A stretch of DNA of 52,821 nt, taken from positions 1 to 52,821 of the forward strand of contig JAHBZL010000037.1 in assembly GCA_019635485.1 (NCBI GenBank). The letters run 5' to 3'. Positions 30,934 through 39,427 of this stretch are shown here, piece by piece; the stretch's first letter is position 1, and each line of letters begins with the position of its first letter. The notes below the pieces were generated by a model. The model was not told the DNA's origin, searched no databases, and was given only the letters and a program-made list of their open reading frames with translations. Made by a program: the position numbers and the translations under genes. Origin of the DNA: Piscinibacter sp. (GTDB lineage Bacteria; Pseudomonadota; Gammaproteobacteria; Burkholderiales; Burkholderiaceae_C).

Positions 30934-32519
30934 AGGTCCTGCAGCGGCGCCGCCGCACCGCCACCCGGCCGCCGCGTGCCGCGCGCACTGCGGACGCCGC
31001 GTCGCCCGAGCTCGCCGAGCAGAACCGCGTACGCGTCGCGCAGGCGCTCGGCGCGCCGGTGCAGGCGCGGCTGAAGCTCGGCGCACCCGACGATGCGCAC
31101 GAACACGAGGCGGACCGCTTCGCCGACGGTGTCGTGCAGCGCCAGTGCGCGGATTGCGCGCGGCAGGAAGACGACGAAACGCTGCAGCGCCGGGCCGAGC
31201 CGGGTGCTGCCGGCGCCGGCGGCGGCGAAGTGGCTGCGGGCACCGCCGCGGCGATCCAGGGGCAGCGCGGCGCCGGTACGCCGCTGCCGGCGGCCGAACG
31301 CAGCTTCTTCGAAGCGCGCCTGCAGACGCCGCTGGCCCCGGTGCGCCTGCACACCGACCCGGCCAGCGCGCAGCTGGCGGAGTCGCTGGGCGCGCGGGCG
31401 TTCACCGTCGGCCACGACGTGTTCTTCGGCGCCGGCGAGTACCGGCCTGCGAATCCGGACGGGCGGCACCTGCTGGCGCACGAGCTGGCGCATGTGCGGC
31501 AGCAGTCCGGCGCGACGCTGCGGCGGCAGGCCGACACGGAGACGCCCCCGGCCGCGACCCCCCCGGCGCCGGAAGTCCTGCCGGTCGTCGACCGCACGAC
31601 CTTCGAGCGCCGGGTGAGCGACGGCATCGCCCTGCTCGGCGGGCGCTTCGTTGGCGGTGGCACGCTGGCCGGCGAGCTGCAGCCGATCCTTCAGGCGCTG
31701 ACCGAAGCGGCGGCCTGGAGCGACGAGCACGGCCGCGAGCGCGGCGGGCGCATGCTGCGCCGGCGCGTCGGCGGCGTGATGCTGAGCCTGCGCATGGTGT
31801 TCGACGACACGGCGGCGCCGACGCGCGATGCGATGTTCCAGAGCCGCGGCGCCGACGAGGGCCTGTTCCGGATCTTCGTGCGCCGGGCGGAGACCCCCGA
31901 CGACGTGGCCGCCAACCTGTACCACGAGGCGCTGCACCTGGTCACCTGGCTGTCCAATCGCGAGCGGCCGGCGGCGTTCGAAAGCCGCGCGGCCGTGGAG
32001 GTCACGCGCACGCTCGACCTGTCGCGCCACAGCGCCGGCATCACCACCGTGCAGCGCTGGCTGCAGCGGCTGGCCGATGGGGTGAACGCGCGGCGAGCGA
32101 GCGGCGACACGATTCCCGCCGCCCGCCTCGAGCGCATGGCCCGCTGGCTGGTCGAGGAGGTCGCGGTGCGGGCCGAGACCGAGGTGTTCGCCCAGCTGCG
32201 CGAGCGCGAGACCGGCAGCGTTTCGTCGGGCCTGGACCGCACCCTCGATGGCGCGCCGATGGAGGTCAACGACCGCACGGTGATGCAATACGTGTTCGAG
32301 TACAGCGAGGTGTTCCGCCTGGCCGACCGGGCCGCCCTGGACGGGCTGGACCGCGAGGCGCTCGCCATGCTCACCCGCATCCTCGGCGGGCTCTACCGCA
32401 CCATGGTGCGGCGGCGCTTCAGCCCGATGGCAGCGCCGATGCGGCCCGAGCGGCCGCATGTCGACATCGGGCCGATGCTGCCCGGCCATCGATCGTTCCT
32501 GCCGCTGCCGGAGGAGTAG
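30930..32519 (+). CDS. DUF4157 eCIS protein with a second HExxH metallopeptidase-like motif
   Basis: A 529-residue protein, ATG overlapping the previous stop. A basic, disordered N terminus precedes the eCIS-core DUF4157 module (about 70-205): GAPDDAHEHEADRFADGVV near 51-69, PVRLHTDPASAQLAESLGARAF, GHDVFFGAGEY and HLLAHELAHVRQQ with HELAH at 184-188. A second, separate domain follows a Pro-rich linker and carries HEALH at 332-336 (NLYHEALHLVTWLS), with EEVAVRAETE later as possible third metal ligand. DUF4157 proteins are strongly linked to eCIS and often carry toxin domains, so this is a probable cargo protease. I do not recognise the exact peptidase family. No secretion signal is present. 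Confidence 0.82.
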   Translation: MKVLQRRRRTATRPPRAARTADAASPELAEQNRVRVAQALGAPVQARLKLGAPDDAHEHEADRFADGVVQRQCADCARQEDDETLQRRAEPGAAGAGGGEVAAGTAAAIQGQRGAGTPLPAAERSFFEARLQTPLAPVRLHTDPASAQLAESLGARAFTVGHDVFFGAGEYRPANPDGRHLLAHELAHVRQQSGATLRRQADTETPPAATPPAPEVLPVVDRTTFERRVSDGIALLGGRFVGGGTLAGELQPILQALTEAAAWSDEHGRERGGRMLRRRVGGVMLSLRMVFDDTAAPTRDAMFQSRGADEGLFRIFVRRAETPDDVAANLYHEALHLVTWLSNRERPAAFESRAAVEVTRTLDLSRHSAGITTVQRWLQRLADGVNARRASGDTIPAARLERMARWLVEEVAVRAETEVFAQLRERETGSVSSGLDRTLDGAPMEVNDRTVMQYVFEYSEVFRLADRAALDGLDREALAMLTRILGGLYRTMVRRRFSPMAAPMRPERPHVDIGPMLPGHRSFLPLPEE

Positions 32520-32528
32520 GGCCCCACG

Positions 32529-35500
32529 ATGCAGGCCCGCGCGACGCTCCCTGCGCCGGCCGTGGCCGCCCGGGCGCCGCGCCGCGTGCCGCCCGTGAGC
32601 CTGGTGGCTGGCCTGCCCGGCGTGCTGCCGCGCCTGAAGATCGGCGCCCGCCACGACCCGCTCGAGCAGCAGGCCGACCGCATGGCCGAGCGCGCGCTGG
32701 CGCACGAGGCGCCGCAGCGTCCGGCAGGCGCGGCGTTGCCGATCGCGCCGCCGGCCGCGTCCGGAGCCGCGCCGGCTGTCCCGGCATCGCCGCCGGGCGA
32801 CTCTGGCGCAGCGCCGGCACGCCCCGGCCTCCTCGAACGCCTGCGCCGTGCGCTGCGTTTCGGCCGGCCGCTGCCGGAGCCGGTGCGCGGCGAGATGGAG
32901 GCGCGCTTCGGCAGCGACTTCTCCGCGGTGCAGATCCACACCGACGCCGCCGCGGCCGACGCCGCGCAGGCGCTGAACGCGCACGCCTTCGCGCTCGGCG
33001 AACACGTGGTCTTCGCCGAAGGGGCGTTCCGGCCCGAGACCGGGACCGGTGCGCACCTCGTCGCGCACGAACTGGCCCACGTGGTGCAGGCGCGCGGTGC
33101 GGCGGGTGACCCGGAGCCGGCGCTGCGGCGCGACGAGGGCGAGGAGCCGGGCTTCTTCGCCAGCCTGTTCGACACTGCCGGCGAGTTCATCGCGGCGCAG
33201 GGCTGGTCCCTGCTGCGCCGCTTCGCGCCGGCGCTGGAGCCGATCCTGCGCCGCGGCCCGGTCGACTGGCTGCGCGACCAGCTCGCCGCGGCCTTCGACG
33301 GCGTCGTCGCCACGCTGAACCGGCTCACGCCCGCCGGCGCGCTCGATGGACTCGGCACGCTGTTCGGCGGGCTGCTCGAACGCGCCGGGCGCATCGTCGC
33401 CGCACTCGTCGCGGGCGACTGCCAACCGCTGTTCGACGCGGTGAACGAATTGAAGACCTTCGTCACCGAGGTGGCCGGCGCGGCCTGGGAGCGGCTGACG
33501 GAATTCCTGCAGCCGGTCGGCGACTTCTTCACGGATCTGTGGAACAGCACCGGCGCGCCGGCCGTGCAGTGGCTGCAGGAGTTCGCGGGCGACCTGTGGG
33601 GCCGTCTGCAGCAGCTCGGGCGCGACGTGTGGGACTGGACGCGCCCGATCCGCGACGCCGCGGCGTCGGCCTGGGACTGGGTGAAGGGCCTGATCTTCGG
33701 CCACGAGGCCGACGACGAGGGCGACAGCTCCGAGGGTCTGGTCGGCTGGATCACGCGCAAGGCCGGCGAGGCCTGGGACTGGGTCAAGGAGCAGACCCGG
33801 CCGGTCTGGCAGCCGGTGGCCGACGCCGCGCAGCGCATCGCCGAGTTGATCCCGCCGCCCTTCCTGCGCGACCTGTCGACCCAGATGCAGCAGCTTTCCG
33901 GCGACCTGAACGCGACGGCCGGTGAGATGGAGGAGGGCGCGGCGGGCCGGCCGATCGCCGAGAACCGCGACGCGCTGGCCGCCGCGCTGCCCTCGGTGCA
34001 GCAGATCATCGCGCGCGTGCGCGGCTTGCTGGTGGGCGCCGGCACCTGGCTGCTCGAGAAGCTCGGGGCGCTGGGCAGCGGCGTCGCCACCTTCCTCGGC
34101 CGGCTGCGCGCGAGCAGCCTGCTCGCGCTGCTGGCCAACGGCCTGGCCTGGCTGGAGGACGCGGCGCAGCGTCTGCTGGCCTGGGCGACCGAGAAGGTGC
34201 TCGGCCTGTTCGGCGCGCTGGTGCAGGGGTTCGATGCGCTGACGCCGTTCTTCGAGAACATCCTGAACACGGTGCGCCGCGTCATCACCGTGATGGGCGA
34301 CCTGCTGCAGCTGCCGCAGCTCGTGCTGGGCGCGGTCTGGCGGCTGATCCCGGAGTGCATCCGCGAGCCGGTGAAGAACTTCGTGCTGCAGCAGATCCTC
34401 GGCCGCATCCCGGTGTTCGGCCAGTTCTTCACCAACCCCGACCTGTGGGCGCGCGTGCAGCAGACGGCGCTGGAGATCCTGCGCCAGGTGTTCGTCGACG
34501 GCGACATCCCGCGTGCCGCCTGGACCTTCTTCCAGGCGATGCTGCGCGTGCTCGGCCTGCCGCCGGAGCTGGTCGTGCGCATCCTGGCCAAGGCGGCGCA
34601 GGCGATCGGCGACGTGCTGGCCGACCCGATCGGCTTCCTCGGCAACCTGCTGCGCGCGATGCGCGCCGGCTTCGGCCTCTTCTTCGACAACGTCGGAACG
34701 CACCTGCTCAACGGCGTGGCCGGCTGGCTGTTCGGCCACCTCGCGGCAGCGGGCATCCGCCCGCCGGCGGACTTCTCGCTGCGCTCGATCCTCGGCTTCG
34801 TGCTCGAGGTGCTGGGCATCACGGTGGAGAACGTGTTCCGCCGCCTCGGCGAGCGCGTCGGCGACGCCACGGTGCAGCGGCTGCGCCGCATGCTGGACGT
34901 GGCCAGCGGCGTCTGGTCCTTCGTGACCATCCTCGTCAACGAGGGCCCGGCGGGGCTGTGGCGCGAGATCCAGGAGCGCCTGTCGAACCTGTGGGATTCC
35001 GTCGTGCAGGGCGTGATCGGCTGGATCACCGATCGCGTCATCGTGCGCGCGACGCAGTGGCTGCTCTCGCTGCTGGACGCGACCGGCATCATGCCGATCA
35101 TCAACACGCTGATCGCGGTCTACAACGCGATCGAGTCCTTCATCCAGTACCTGCGCGAGATCCTCGAGATGGTCTCGACGGTGCTGGACGGCGTGATCGA
35201 CATCGCGCGCGGCCAGATCGACGCGGCGGCGGGCTTCCTCGAGCGCGCGCTGGCCGATTCGCTGCCGATCGCGATCGGCTTCCTCGCCAACCAGTTCGGC
35301 CTGGGCAATATCGCGCAGCGCATCCAGGAGCTGATCGCGCCGGTGCGCGAGCGCATCGACCAGGCGATCGACTGGCTGATCGACCGCGCCATCCGCCTCG
35401 GGCAATCGTTGCTGGACATGGCGCGGCGCGGCGCGTCGGCGGTGCGCGGGGCGGTCGGGCGGCTGCGCGAATGGTGGCGCGAGCGCTTCGGCTTCCGCGC

Positions 35501-36488
35501 CGCGGACGGGTCGTCGCACGCGCTGTACTTTCGCGGCACGGGCAGCGCCGCGGCGCTGATCGTCGAGTCGGACCCGGAGCCGTTCCGCGACTTCGTCGCG
35601 CGCCAGCCGGACGGGCCGGACAAGACCGAGGCCCTGCGCCTGTACAACCTGCTGCGCCAGAAGCAGGACGAGGCGGTCGCGGCCGGCGCCGCCTCCGGCG
35701 GCGCCGGGCATGCGGCGGGCAGCGGGGCCGGGACCGCCGGCACCACGCTGGGCGCCGAGATCGCGACGCTGATGGAGCAGCTCGCCGTGGTCACCGGGCG
35801 GCTGATGCCGCGCGGCTCGGCGGCCGACGAGCCGCCCGCCTGGGGGCCGACCACCGCGCAGGGCTTCGGCACCGACGCCTCGGTCGTCACGATGACCAAC
35901 GCGGCGCTGGCGGTCTGGCCCGACGGCAGCGCCCCGACCAGCGCCACCGAGGGGCTGGGCGACTGGCAGCGCCTGCTCAAGCGCCGCAACGACAACACCG
36001 GCGTCTCGTCCTACTACGTGCGCGGCCACCTGCTGAACCACAACATCGGCGGGCCGGGCTCGACCTGGCAGAACCTGACGCCGCTGTCGCAGGAGTCGAA
36101 CAACCGCGGCGGCATCGAGTCCATGCTCGGGCGCTTCGAGCGCCCGGTGAAGGAGGAGCTGCGCGCCGGCAAGACGGTGCGCAACTTCCACGTCCGGCCC
36201 AACTACGGCGGCGGCAGCCGCGGCACCCAGTTGCAGCGCATCGACCGCGAGATCCAGATCCGGCGCGGCGAACGCAGCGACGCGCCGGTCGCGCCCGCGC
36301 TGGACGAGGCCCACCTGCAGGCGATCCGCGGCGCGGTCGACGCCGAGCAGTCGATCCCGCGCTCGATCACCTGCAGCGCGGTGATCGAGGCGAGCAACGG
36401 CAACCGCCGCGCGATCAACGAGGTCGTGGACAACACGCCCACCTTCACGAGCGGCGACGAATGGACCCGTTACCGCGTCAACCCCTGA
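32529..36488 (+). CDS. DUF4157 eCIS cargo protein with C-terminal RGHL nuclease-like domain
   Basis: A 1319-residue protein. Residues about 35-190 contain the DUF4157 module: HDPLEQQADRMAERAL near 44-59, VQIHTDAAAADAAQALNAHAF, and HLVAHELAHVVQ with HELAH at 180-184. Residues about 205-970 are long amphipathic and hydrophobic helices rich in Trp and Leu (for example VKGLIFGH, AWDWVKEQTRPVWQP). Residues about 1090-1319 form the C-terminal domain with YVRGHLLNHNIGG (RGH at 1165-1167) and NLTPLSQESNNRGG (1182-1195), the spacing expected for a DNA/RNA non-specific (beta-beta-alpha-metal) endonuclease, His1167 being the likely general base. It is the best toxin candidate here. A tape-measure-like role for the helical middle is possible. 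Confidence 0.82.
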   Translation: MQARATLPAPAVAARAPRRVPPVSLVAGLPGVLPRLKIGARHDPLEQQADRMAERALAHEAPQRPAGAALPIAPPAASGAAPAVPASPPGDSGAAPARPGLLERLRRALRFGRPLPEPVRGEMEARFGSDFSAVQIHTDAAAADAAQALNAHAFALGEHVVFAEGAFRPETGTGAHLVAHELAHVVQARGAAGDPEPALRRDEGEEPGFFASLFDTAGEFIAAQGWSLLRRFAPALEPILRRGPVDWLRDQLAAAFDGVVATLNRLTPAGALDGLGTLFGGLLERAGRIVAALVAGDCQPLFDAVNELKTFVTEVAGAAWERLTEFLQPVGDFFTDLWNSTGAPAVQWLQEFAGDLWGRLQQLGRDVWDWTRPIRDAAASAWDWVKGLIFGHEADDEGDSSEGLVGWITRKAGEAWDWVKEQTRPVWQPVADAAQRIAELIPPPFLRDLSTQMQQLSGDLNATAGEMEEGAAGRPIAENRDALAAALPSVQQIIARVRGLLVGAGTWLLEKLGALGSGVATFLGRLRASSLLALLANGLAWLEDAAQRLLAWATEKVLGLFGALVQGFDALTPFFENILNTVRRVITVMGDLLQLPQLVLGAVWRLIPECIREPVKNFVLQQILGRIPVFGQFFTNPDLWARVQQTALEILRQVFVDGDIPRAAWTFFQAMLRVLGLPPELVVRILAKAAQAIGDVLADPIGFLGNLLRAMRAGFGLFFDNVGTHLLNGVAGWLFGHLAAAGIRPPADFSLRSILGFVLEVLGITVENVFRRLGERVGDATVQRLRRMLDVASGVWSFVTILVNEGPAGLWREIQERLSNLWDSVVQGVIGWITDRVIVRATQWLLSLLDATGIMPIINTLIAVYNAIESFIQYLREILEMVSTVLDGVIDIARGQIDAAAGFLERALADSLPIAIGFLANQFGLGNIAQRIQELIAPVRERIDQAIDWLIDRAIRLGQSLLDMARRGASAVRGAVGRLREWWRERFGFRAADGSSHALYFRGTGSAAALIVESDPEPFRDFVARQPDGPDKTEALRLYNLLRQKQDEAVAAGAASGGAGHAAGSGAGTAGTTLGAEIATLMEQLAVVTGRLMPRGSAADEPPAWGPTTAQGFGTDASVVTMTNAALAVWPDGSAPTSATEGLGDWQRLLKRRNDNTGVSSYYVRGHLLNHNIGGPGSTWQNLTPLSQESNNRGGIESMLGRFERPVKEELRAGKTVRNFHVRPNYGGGSRGTQLQRIDREIQIRRGERSDAPVAPALDEAHLQAIRGAVDAEQSIPRSITCSAVIEASNGNRRAINEVVDNTPTFTSGDEWTRYRVNP

Positions 36489-36499
36489 GGAGCAAGACC

Positions 36500-36874
36500 A
36501 TGACCGACGACATCACCCGGGACCGGCTCGCCGCCGAGCCCTTTGCCTTCGCGCTCGTGCAGTGGCCGGCGCTGGTCGGCGCGCTGGCCTGGGACGGCCC
36601 GGGCTGGGAGTCCGCCGGACGCTGGGCGATGGTCGCCTGGCTGGCGTTGACGGTGCTGGCCGGGTATTCGGGGCGCCGGCCGGCGGCCTTCGGGAATCTG
36701 CTGGTCCTGCTGCTCGTCGTCGTGGGGTTCGCATGGTGGACAGGCCCCGGCGCCGTGCAGCTCGCGTGGCTGCCGCCGCTGCTCGTCGGGCTGTATGCGG
36801 CGCAGCGCGCGCGGCTGCGCCCGGCGACGGCCGCGCCGCCGGCTCAGCCCGCCGGCCGGACGACGACGGTCTGA
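36500..36874 (+). CDS. Small membrane protein closing the eCIS operon
   Basis: A 124-residue protein with three or four hydrophobic segments: about 18-33 (weak), 43-57, 65-82 and 84-101, and a basic, Pro/Ala-rich tail ending GRTTTV. A SD (GAGGAG) lies between the nuclease stop and the ATG, 11 bp apart. I do not recognise a family. Its place right after the nuclease-like gene allows two readings: an immunity or protection protein, or a holin-like factor for particle release. Its last 31 bp overlap the end of the FAH gene on the other strand. Confidence 0.6.
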   Translation: MTDDITRDRLAAEPFAFALVQWPALVGALAWDGPGWESAGRWAMVAWLALTVLAGYSGRRPAAFGNLLVLLLVVVGFAWWTGPGAVQLAWLPPLLVGLYAAQRARLRPATAAPPAQPAGRTTTV

Positions 36875-37833
36875 TCGATCGCGCCGAACATGCTCATCCC
36901 GTCGCTGCCCTTCATCTCGATGCGGATGGTGTCGCCGTCCTGCATGAAGGCCGTCTTCGGCTCTCCCGACTCGATCGTCTCGATCGCGCGCTTCTCGGCG
37001 ATGCAGCTGTAGCCGCGCGACCAGTCCTTGTTGCTGACCGTGCCGCTGCCGACGATGCTGCCCGCGCGCACGTTGCGCGTCTTGCAGATGTGCGCGATCA
37101 GCTGGCCGAAGTGGAAGGTCATCTCCGGGCCGGCGTCGCACAGGCCGACGCGCTTGCCGTTCCAGACCGACTCCAGGTTCAGGTGCACGCGCCCGCCCTG
37201 CCAGGCGCTGCCGAGCTCGTCCGGCGTCACCGCGACCGGGCTGAACGCGGTGGCCGGCTTGCTCTGGAAGAAGCCGAAGCCCTTGGCCAGCTCGGCGGGG
37301 ATCAGCTGGCGCAGCGAGACGTCGTTGGCCAGCATCAACAGCCGGATGCCTTCCAGCGCCGCCTCCGGCGAGCTGCCCATGGGCACGTCCCCGGTGACCA
37401 CCGCGACCTCGGCCTCGAAGTCGATGCCCCAGGCCGCATCCGCGCAGACGATGTCGGCGCAGGGGCCGAGCAGGTCGTCGCTGCCGCCCTGGTACATCAG
37501 CGGGTCGCGGTAGAAGCTCTCGGGCACCTCGGCGCCGCGCGCCTTGCGCACCAGCTCGACGTGGTTCAGGTAGGCCGAGCCGTCGGCCCACTGGTAGGCA
37601 CGCGGCAGCGGCGCGAGGCAGCGCTTCGGCTCGAACGGGAACGCGTGGCGCGCCTTTCCGAGGTTCAGCGTCTGGTATAGGTCCTCGAGCTGCGGCGAGA
37701 GGAAGTTCCAGTCGTCCAGCAGCTGCTGCAGCCGGCCGGCGATGCCGCTGGCATAGTGGGCGGTGGCGAGGTCGCGCGAGACGACGACGAGCTGGCCGTC
37801 GCGCGAGCCGTCCTGGTAGCTGGCGAGTTTCAT
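36844..37833 (-). CDS. Fumarylacetoacetate hydrolase (FAH) family protein
   Basis: A 329-residue protein. The N terminus MKLASYQDGSRDGQLVVVS is typical of the roughly 330-residue Burkholderiales FAA hydrolases. The catalytic C-terminal domain contains YQGGSDDLLGP near 111-121, WGIDFEAEVAVVTGDVP near 133-149 with the metal-binding acidic residues, GRVHLNLESVWNG, and the GSGTVSNKDWSRG block near 266-278. Enzymes of the family cleave C-C bonds in acylpyruvate-like substrates, for example fumarylacetoacetate in tyrosine breakdown, with Mg or Ca ions. The substrate here is not determined. It is divergent from the DUF3108 gene and convergent with the last eCIS gene, with a 31-bp overlap. Confidence 0.9.
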   Translation of the reverse strand: MKLASYQDGSRDGQLVVVSRDLATAHYASGIAGRLQQLLDDWNFLSPQLEDLYQTLNLGKARHAFPFEPKRCLAPLPRAYQWADGSAYLNHVELVRKARGAEVPESFYRDPLMYQGGSDDLLGPCADIVCADAAWGIDFEAEVAVVTGDVPMGSSPEAALEGIRLLMLANDVSLRQLIPAELAKGFGFFQSKPATAFSPVAVTPDELGSAWQGGRVHLNLESVWNGKRVGLCDAGPEMTFHFGQLIAHICKTRNVRAGSIVGSGTVSNKDWSRGYSCIAEKRAIETIESGEPKTAFMQDGDTIRIEMKGSDGMSMFGAIDQTVVVRPAG

Positions 37834-37874
37834 GAAACGCGGATTGTCCGGAATGACGACGGAGGCGATTGTCG

Positions 37875-38984
37875 GTGCAGCCGCGCCCTGACCGCGGCGG
37901 GCGCACCGGCCTGCTGGCGTCCGCCGCGCTGGCGCTGTTGCTGCACGCCTGGCTGTTCGATGCCTGGCCGCCCGGCCCGACGAAGGCGGGGCCGGCCACC
38001 CCGGCTGCGCCGGTGCAGGTGCGGCGCATCGAACCGGCCGCGACGACACCGCCGCCTGGTGACCCCACGCCAGTGGAGCGGGCCGGACCGGAACCGGCCC
38101 CGCTGCCTGTGCCAGCCGTGGCTGCGCCGCGGCGCGAACCCGATCGGCCGCCGGCACCGCCTGAACCCGCCGTGCTGCAGCCGGTGCGCGCCGTAGGGCC
38201 TGCCGAGCGCGTGACGGAAGTCCCGGCGAGCGCGTCGGCGCCGGCGGACGACGCCGGCGAATCGCCCGGGCCGGTCGCGGCGGCCCCGTCCGAGGCTGCT
38301 GCGCCGGCCGAGCCACCCGGCGGCTCGCCGCCGCCGCTGTACAAGACCGTGTGGCCGCCGGCGGCGACGCTGGACTACGCACTGCGGCGCGGCGCGCTGA
38401 GCGGCACTGGGTCGCTGGTCTGGCGGCCCGCCGATGGCCGCTACGAGCTGCAGCTCGACGGCAGCGTGCTCGGGCTGCGCGTGCTCACGCAGGTCAGCCG
38501 GGGCCAGCTCGATTCGTACGGCCTGGCGCCGCAGCGCTTCACCGACCAGCGTGCGCGCCGACCGATGCAGGCAGCGAACTTCCGCCGCGACATCGGACGC
38601 ATCAGCTTCTCCGGCCCGTCCCACGAGTACCCGTTGTGGCCCGGCGTGCAGGACCGCCTGAGCTGGATGCTGCAGCTCGCCGCGATCGTCGCGGCCGACC
38701 CGGTGCGCTTTCGCGCCGGCGAGCGGATCGAGCTGCAGGTGGTCGGTGCGCGCGGCGACAGCGGGCGCTGGGTCTTCGACGTGCTCGGCGAGGACCTGCT
38801 GCAGACCCCCGTCGGCCCGGTGCAGACCCTGCATCTGCGGCGCGAGCCGCATGGCCCGCACGACGCCGGCTCGGAGGTCTGGCTCGACCCGGCGCGGCAC
38901 CACCTGCCGGCGCGCGCGCTGCTGCGCAGCGGCGCGGATGACGCCCTGGAACTGCGCCTGCGCAGCGCCGCCATCGGGGAGTGA
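37875..38984 (+). CDS. DUF3108 domain-containing exported protein
   Basis: About 369 residues. A short basic N terminus and a membrane or signal segment (LLASAALALLLHAWLF) are followed by a long Pro/Ala-rich linker (to about residue 160) and a DUF3108 domain: LDYALRRGALSGTGSLVWRP, the YELQLDG block, and LQTPVGPVQTLHLRREPHGPHD near the C terminus. DUF3108 proteins are envelope proteins with a beta-sandwich-like fold; function unknown. I start at GTG 37875 because the SD GGAGG (37861-37865) is 9 nt away; a TTG at 37869 is also in frame but too close. It diverges from the FAH gene with about 40 bp between starts, so the promoters must overlap. Confidence 0.8.
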   Translation: MQPRPDRGGRTGLLASAALALLLHAWLFDAWPPGPTKAGPATPAAPVQVRRIEPAATTPPPGDPTPVERAGPEPAPLPVPAVAAPRREPDRPPAPPEPAVLQPVRAVGPAERVTEVPASASAPADDAGESPGPVAAAPSEAAAPAEPPGGSPPPLYKTVWPPAATLDYALRRGALSGTGSLVWRPADGRYELQLDGSVLGLRVLTQVSRGQLDSYGLAPQRFTDQRARRPMQAANFRRDIGRISFSGPSHEYPLWPGVQDRLSWMLQLAAIVAADPVRFRAGERIELQVVGARGDSGRWVFDVLGEDLLQTPVGPVQTLHLRREPHGPHDAGSEVWLDPARHHLPARALLRSGADDALELRLRSAAIGE

Positions 38985-39055
38985 GCCGCCCGGCGGCTCG
39001 CCGCGGCTTGAAATTCGACGCGCCGGGACCCAGCTGGGAGGCAGAGAGGTCTTCC

Positions 39056-39340
39056 ATGCAGATGCTGTACAACTCGGCCAGTTTTGCGGTCGTCCAGTTC
39101 GAGGTGCCGGCCCCCGATGCCGGCGCGGGCGGCGTGTCGACCGCGCCGCCGCTGTCGCGCGGCGGCTACGAGATCGTCGACAAGTTCGCCCGCAAGGAGA
39201 TCTTCATCCAGGGCGCGCTGGCCGAACGCTTCAAGGCCGACGTGCAGGCGCTGATCGACAACGATCCGTCCGAAGAGGACCTGGACGAGTACATCGCAGG
39301 CTTCGCCGCGCTGATGCAGCAGCCGCTCGTGCTGCACTGA
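39056..39340 (+). CDS. DUF3567 family small protein
   Basis: A 94-residue protein beginning MQMLYNSASFAVVQFEV. GGYEIVDKFARKEIFIQG (near 39-56) and the acidic block DNDPSEEDLDEYIAGF (near 70-85) are the DUF3567 family signature, which is widespread in Burkholderiales. No membrane segment. Function is unknown. It is 71 bp downstream of the DUF3108 gene, with GGAGG-like sequence upstream of the ATG. Confidence 0.9.
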   Translation: MQMLYNSASFAVVQFEVPAPDAGAGGVSTAPPLSRGGYEIVDKFARKEIFIQGALAERFKADVQALIDNDPSEEDLDEYIAGFAALMQQPLVLH

Positions 39341-39353
39341 GCGCCTTCGGGCC

Positions 39354-39388
39354 GCCCCCTTCGCCACCGGGGGCTTGCCCGACCGGGC
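39354..39388. terminator. Two GC hairpins after the DUF3567 gene
   Basis: GCCCCC (39354-39359) pairs with GGGGGC (39369-39374), and GCCC (39377-39380) pairs with GGGC (39385-39388) across a 4-nt loop. They lie in the 87-bp gap before the ATPase gene. There is no T-run, so termination is only a possibility. Confidence 0.35.
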
Positions 39389-39427
39389 AGGCTGCGCCAA
39401 GATGCCCTTCAGCCAGGAGGGTCTGCC

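Noticed and set aside
30711-36314. A 1867-codon open frame on the minus strand opposite the DUF6519 and DUF4157 genes
   Set aside because: Its translation is low-complexity Arg/Ala/Gly/Gln-rich sequence with no domain; it is a by-product of very high GC3 on the coding strand.
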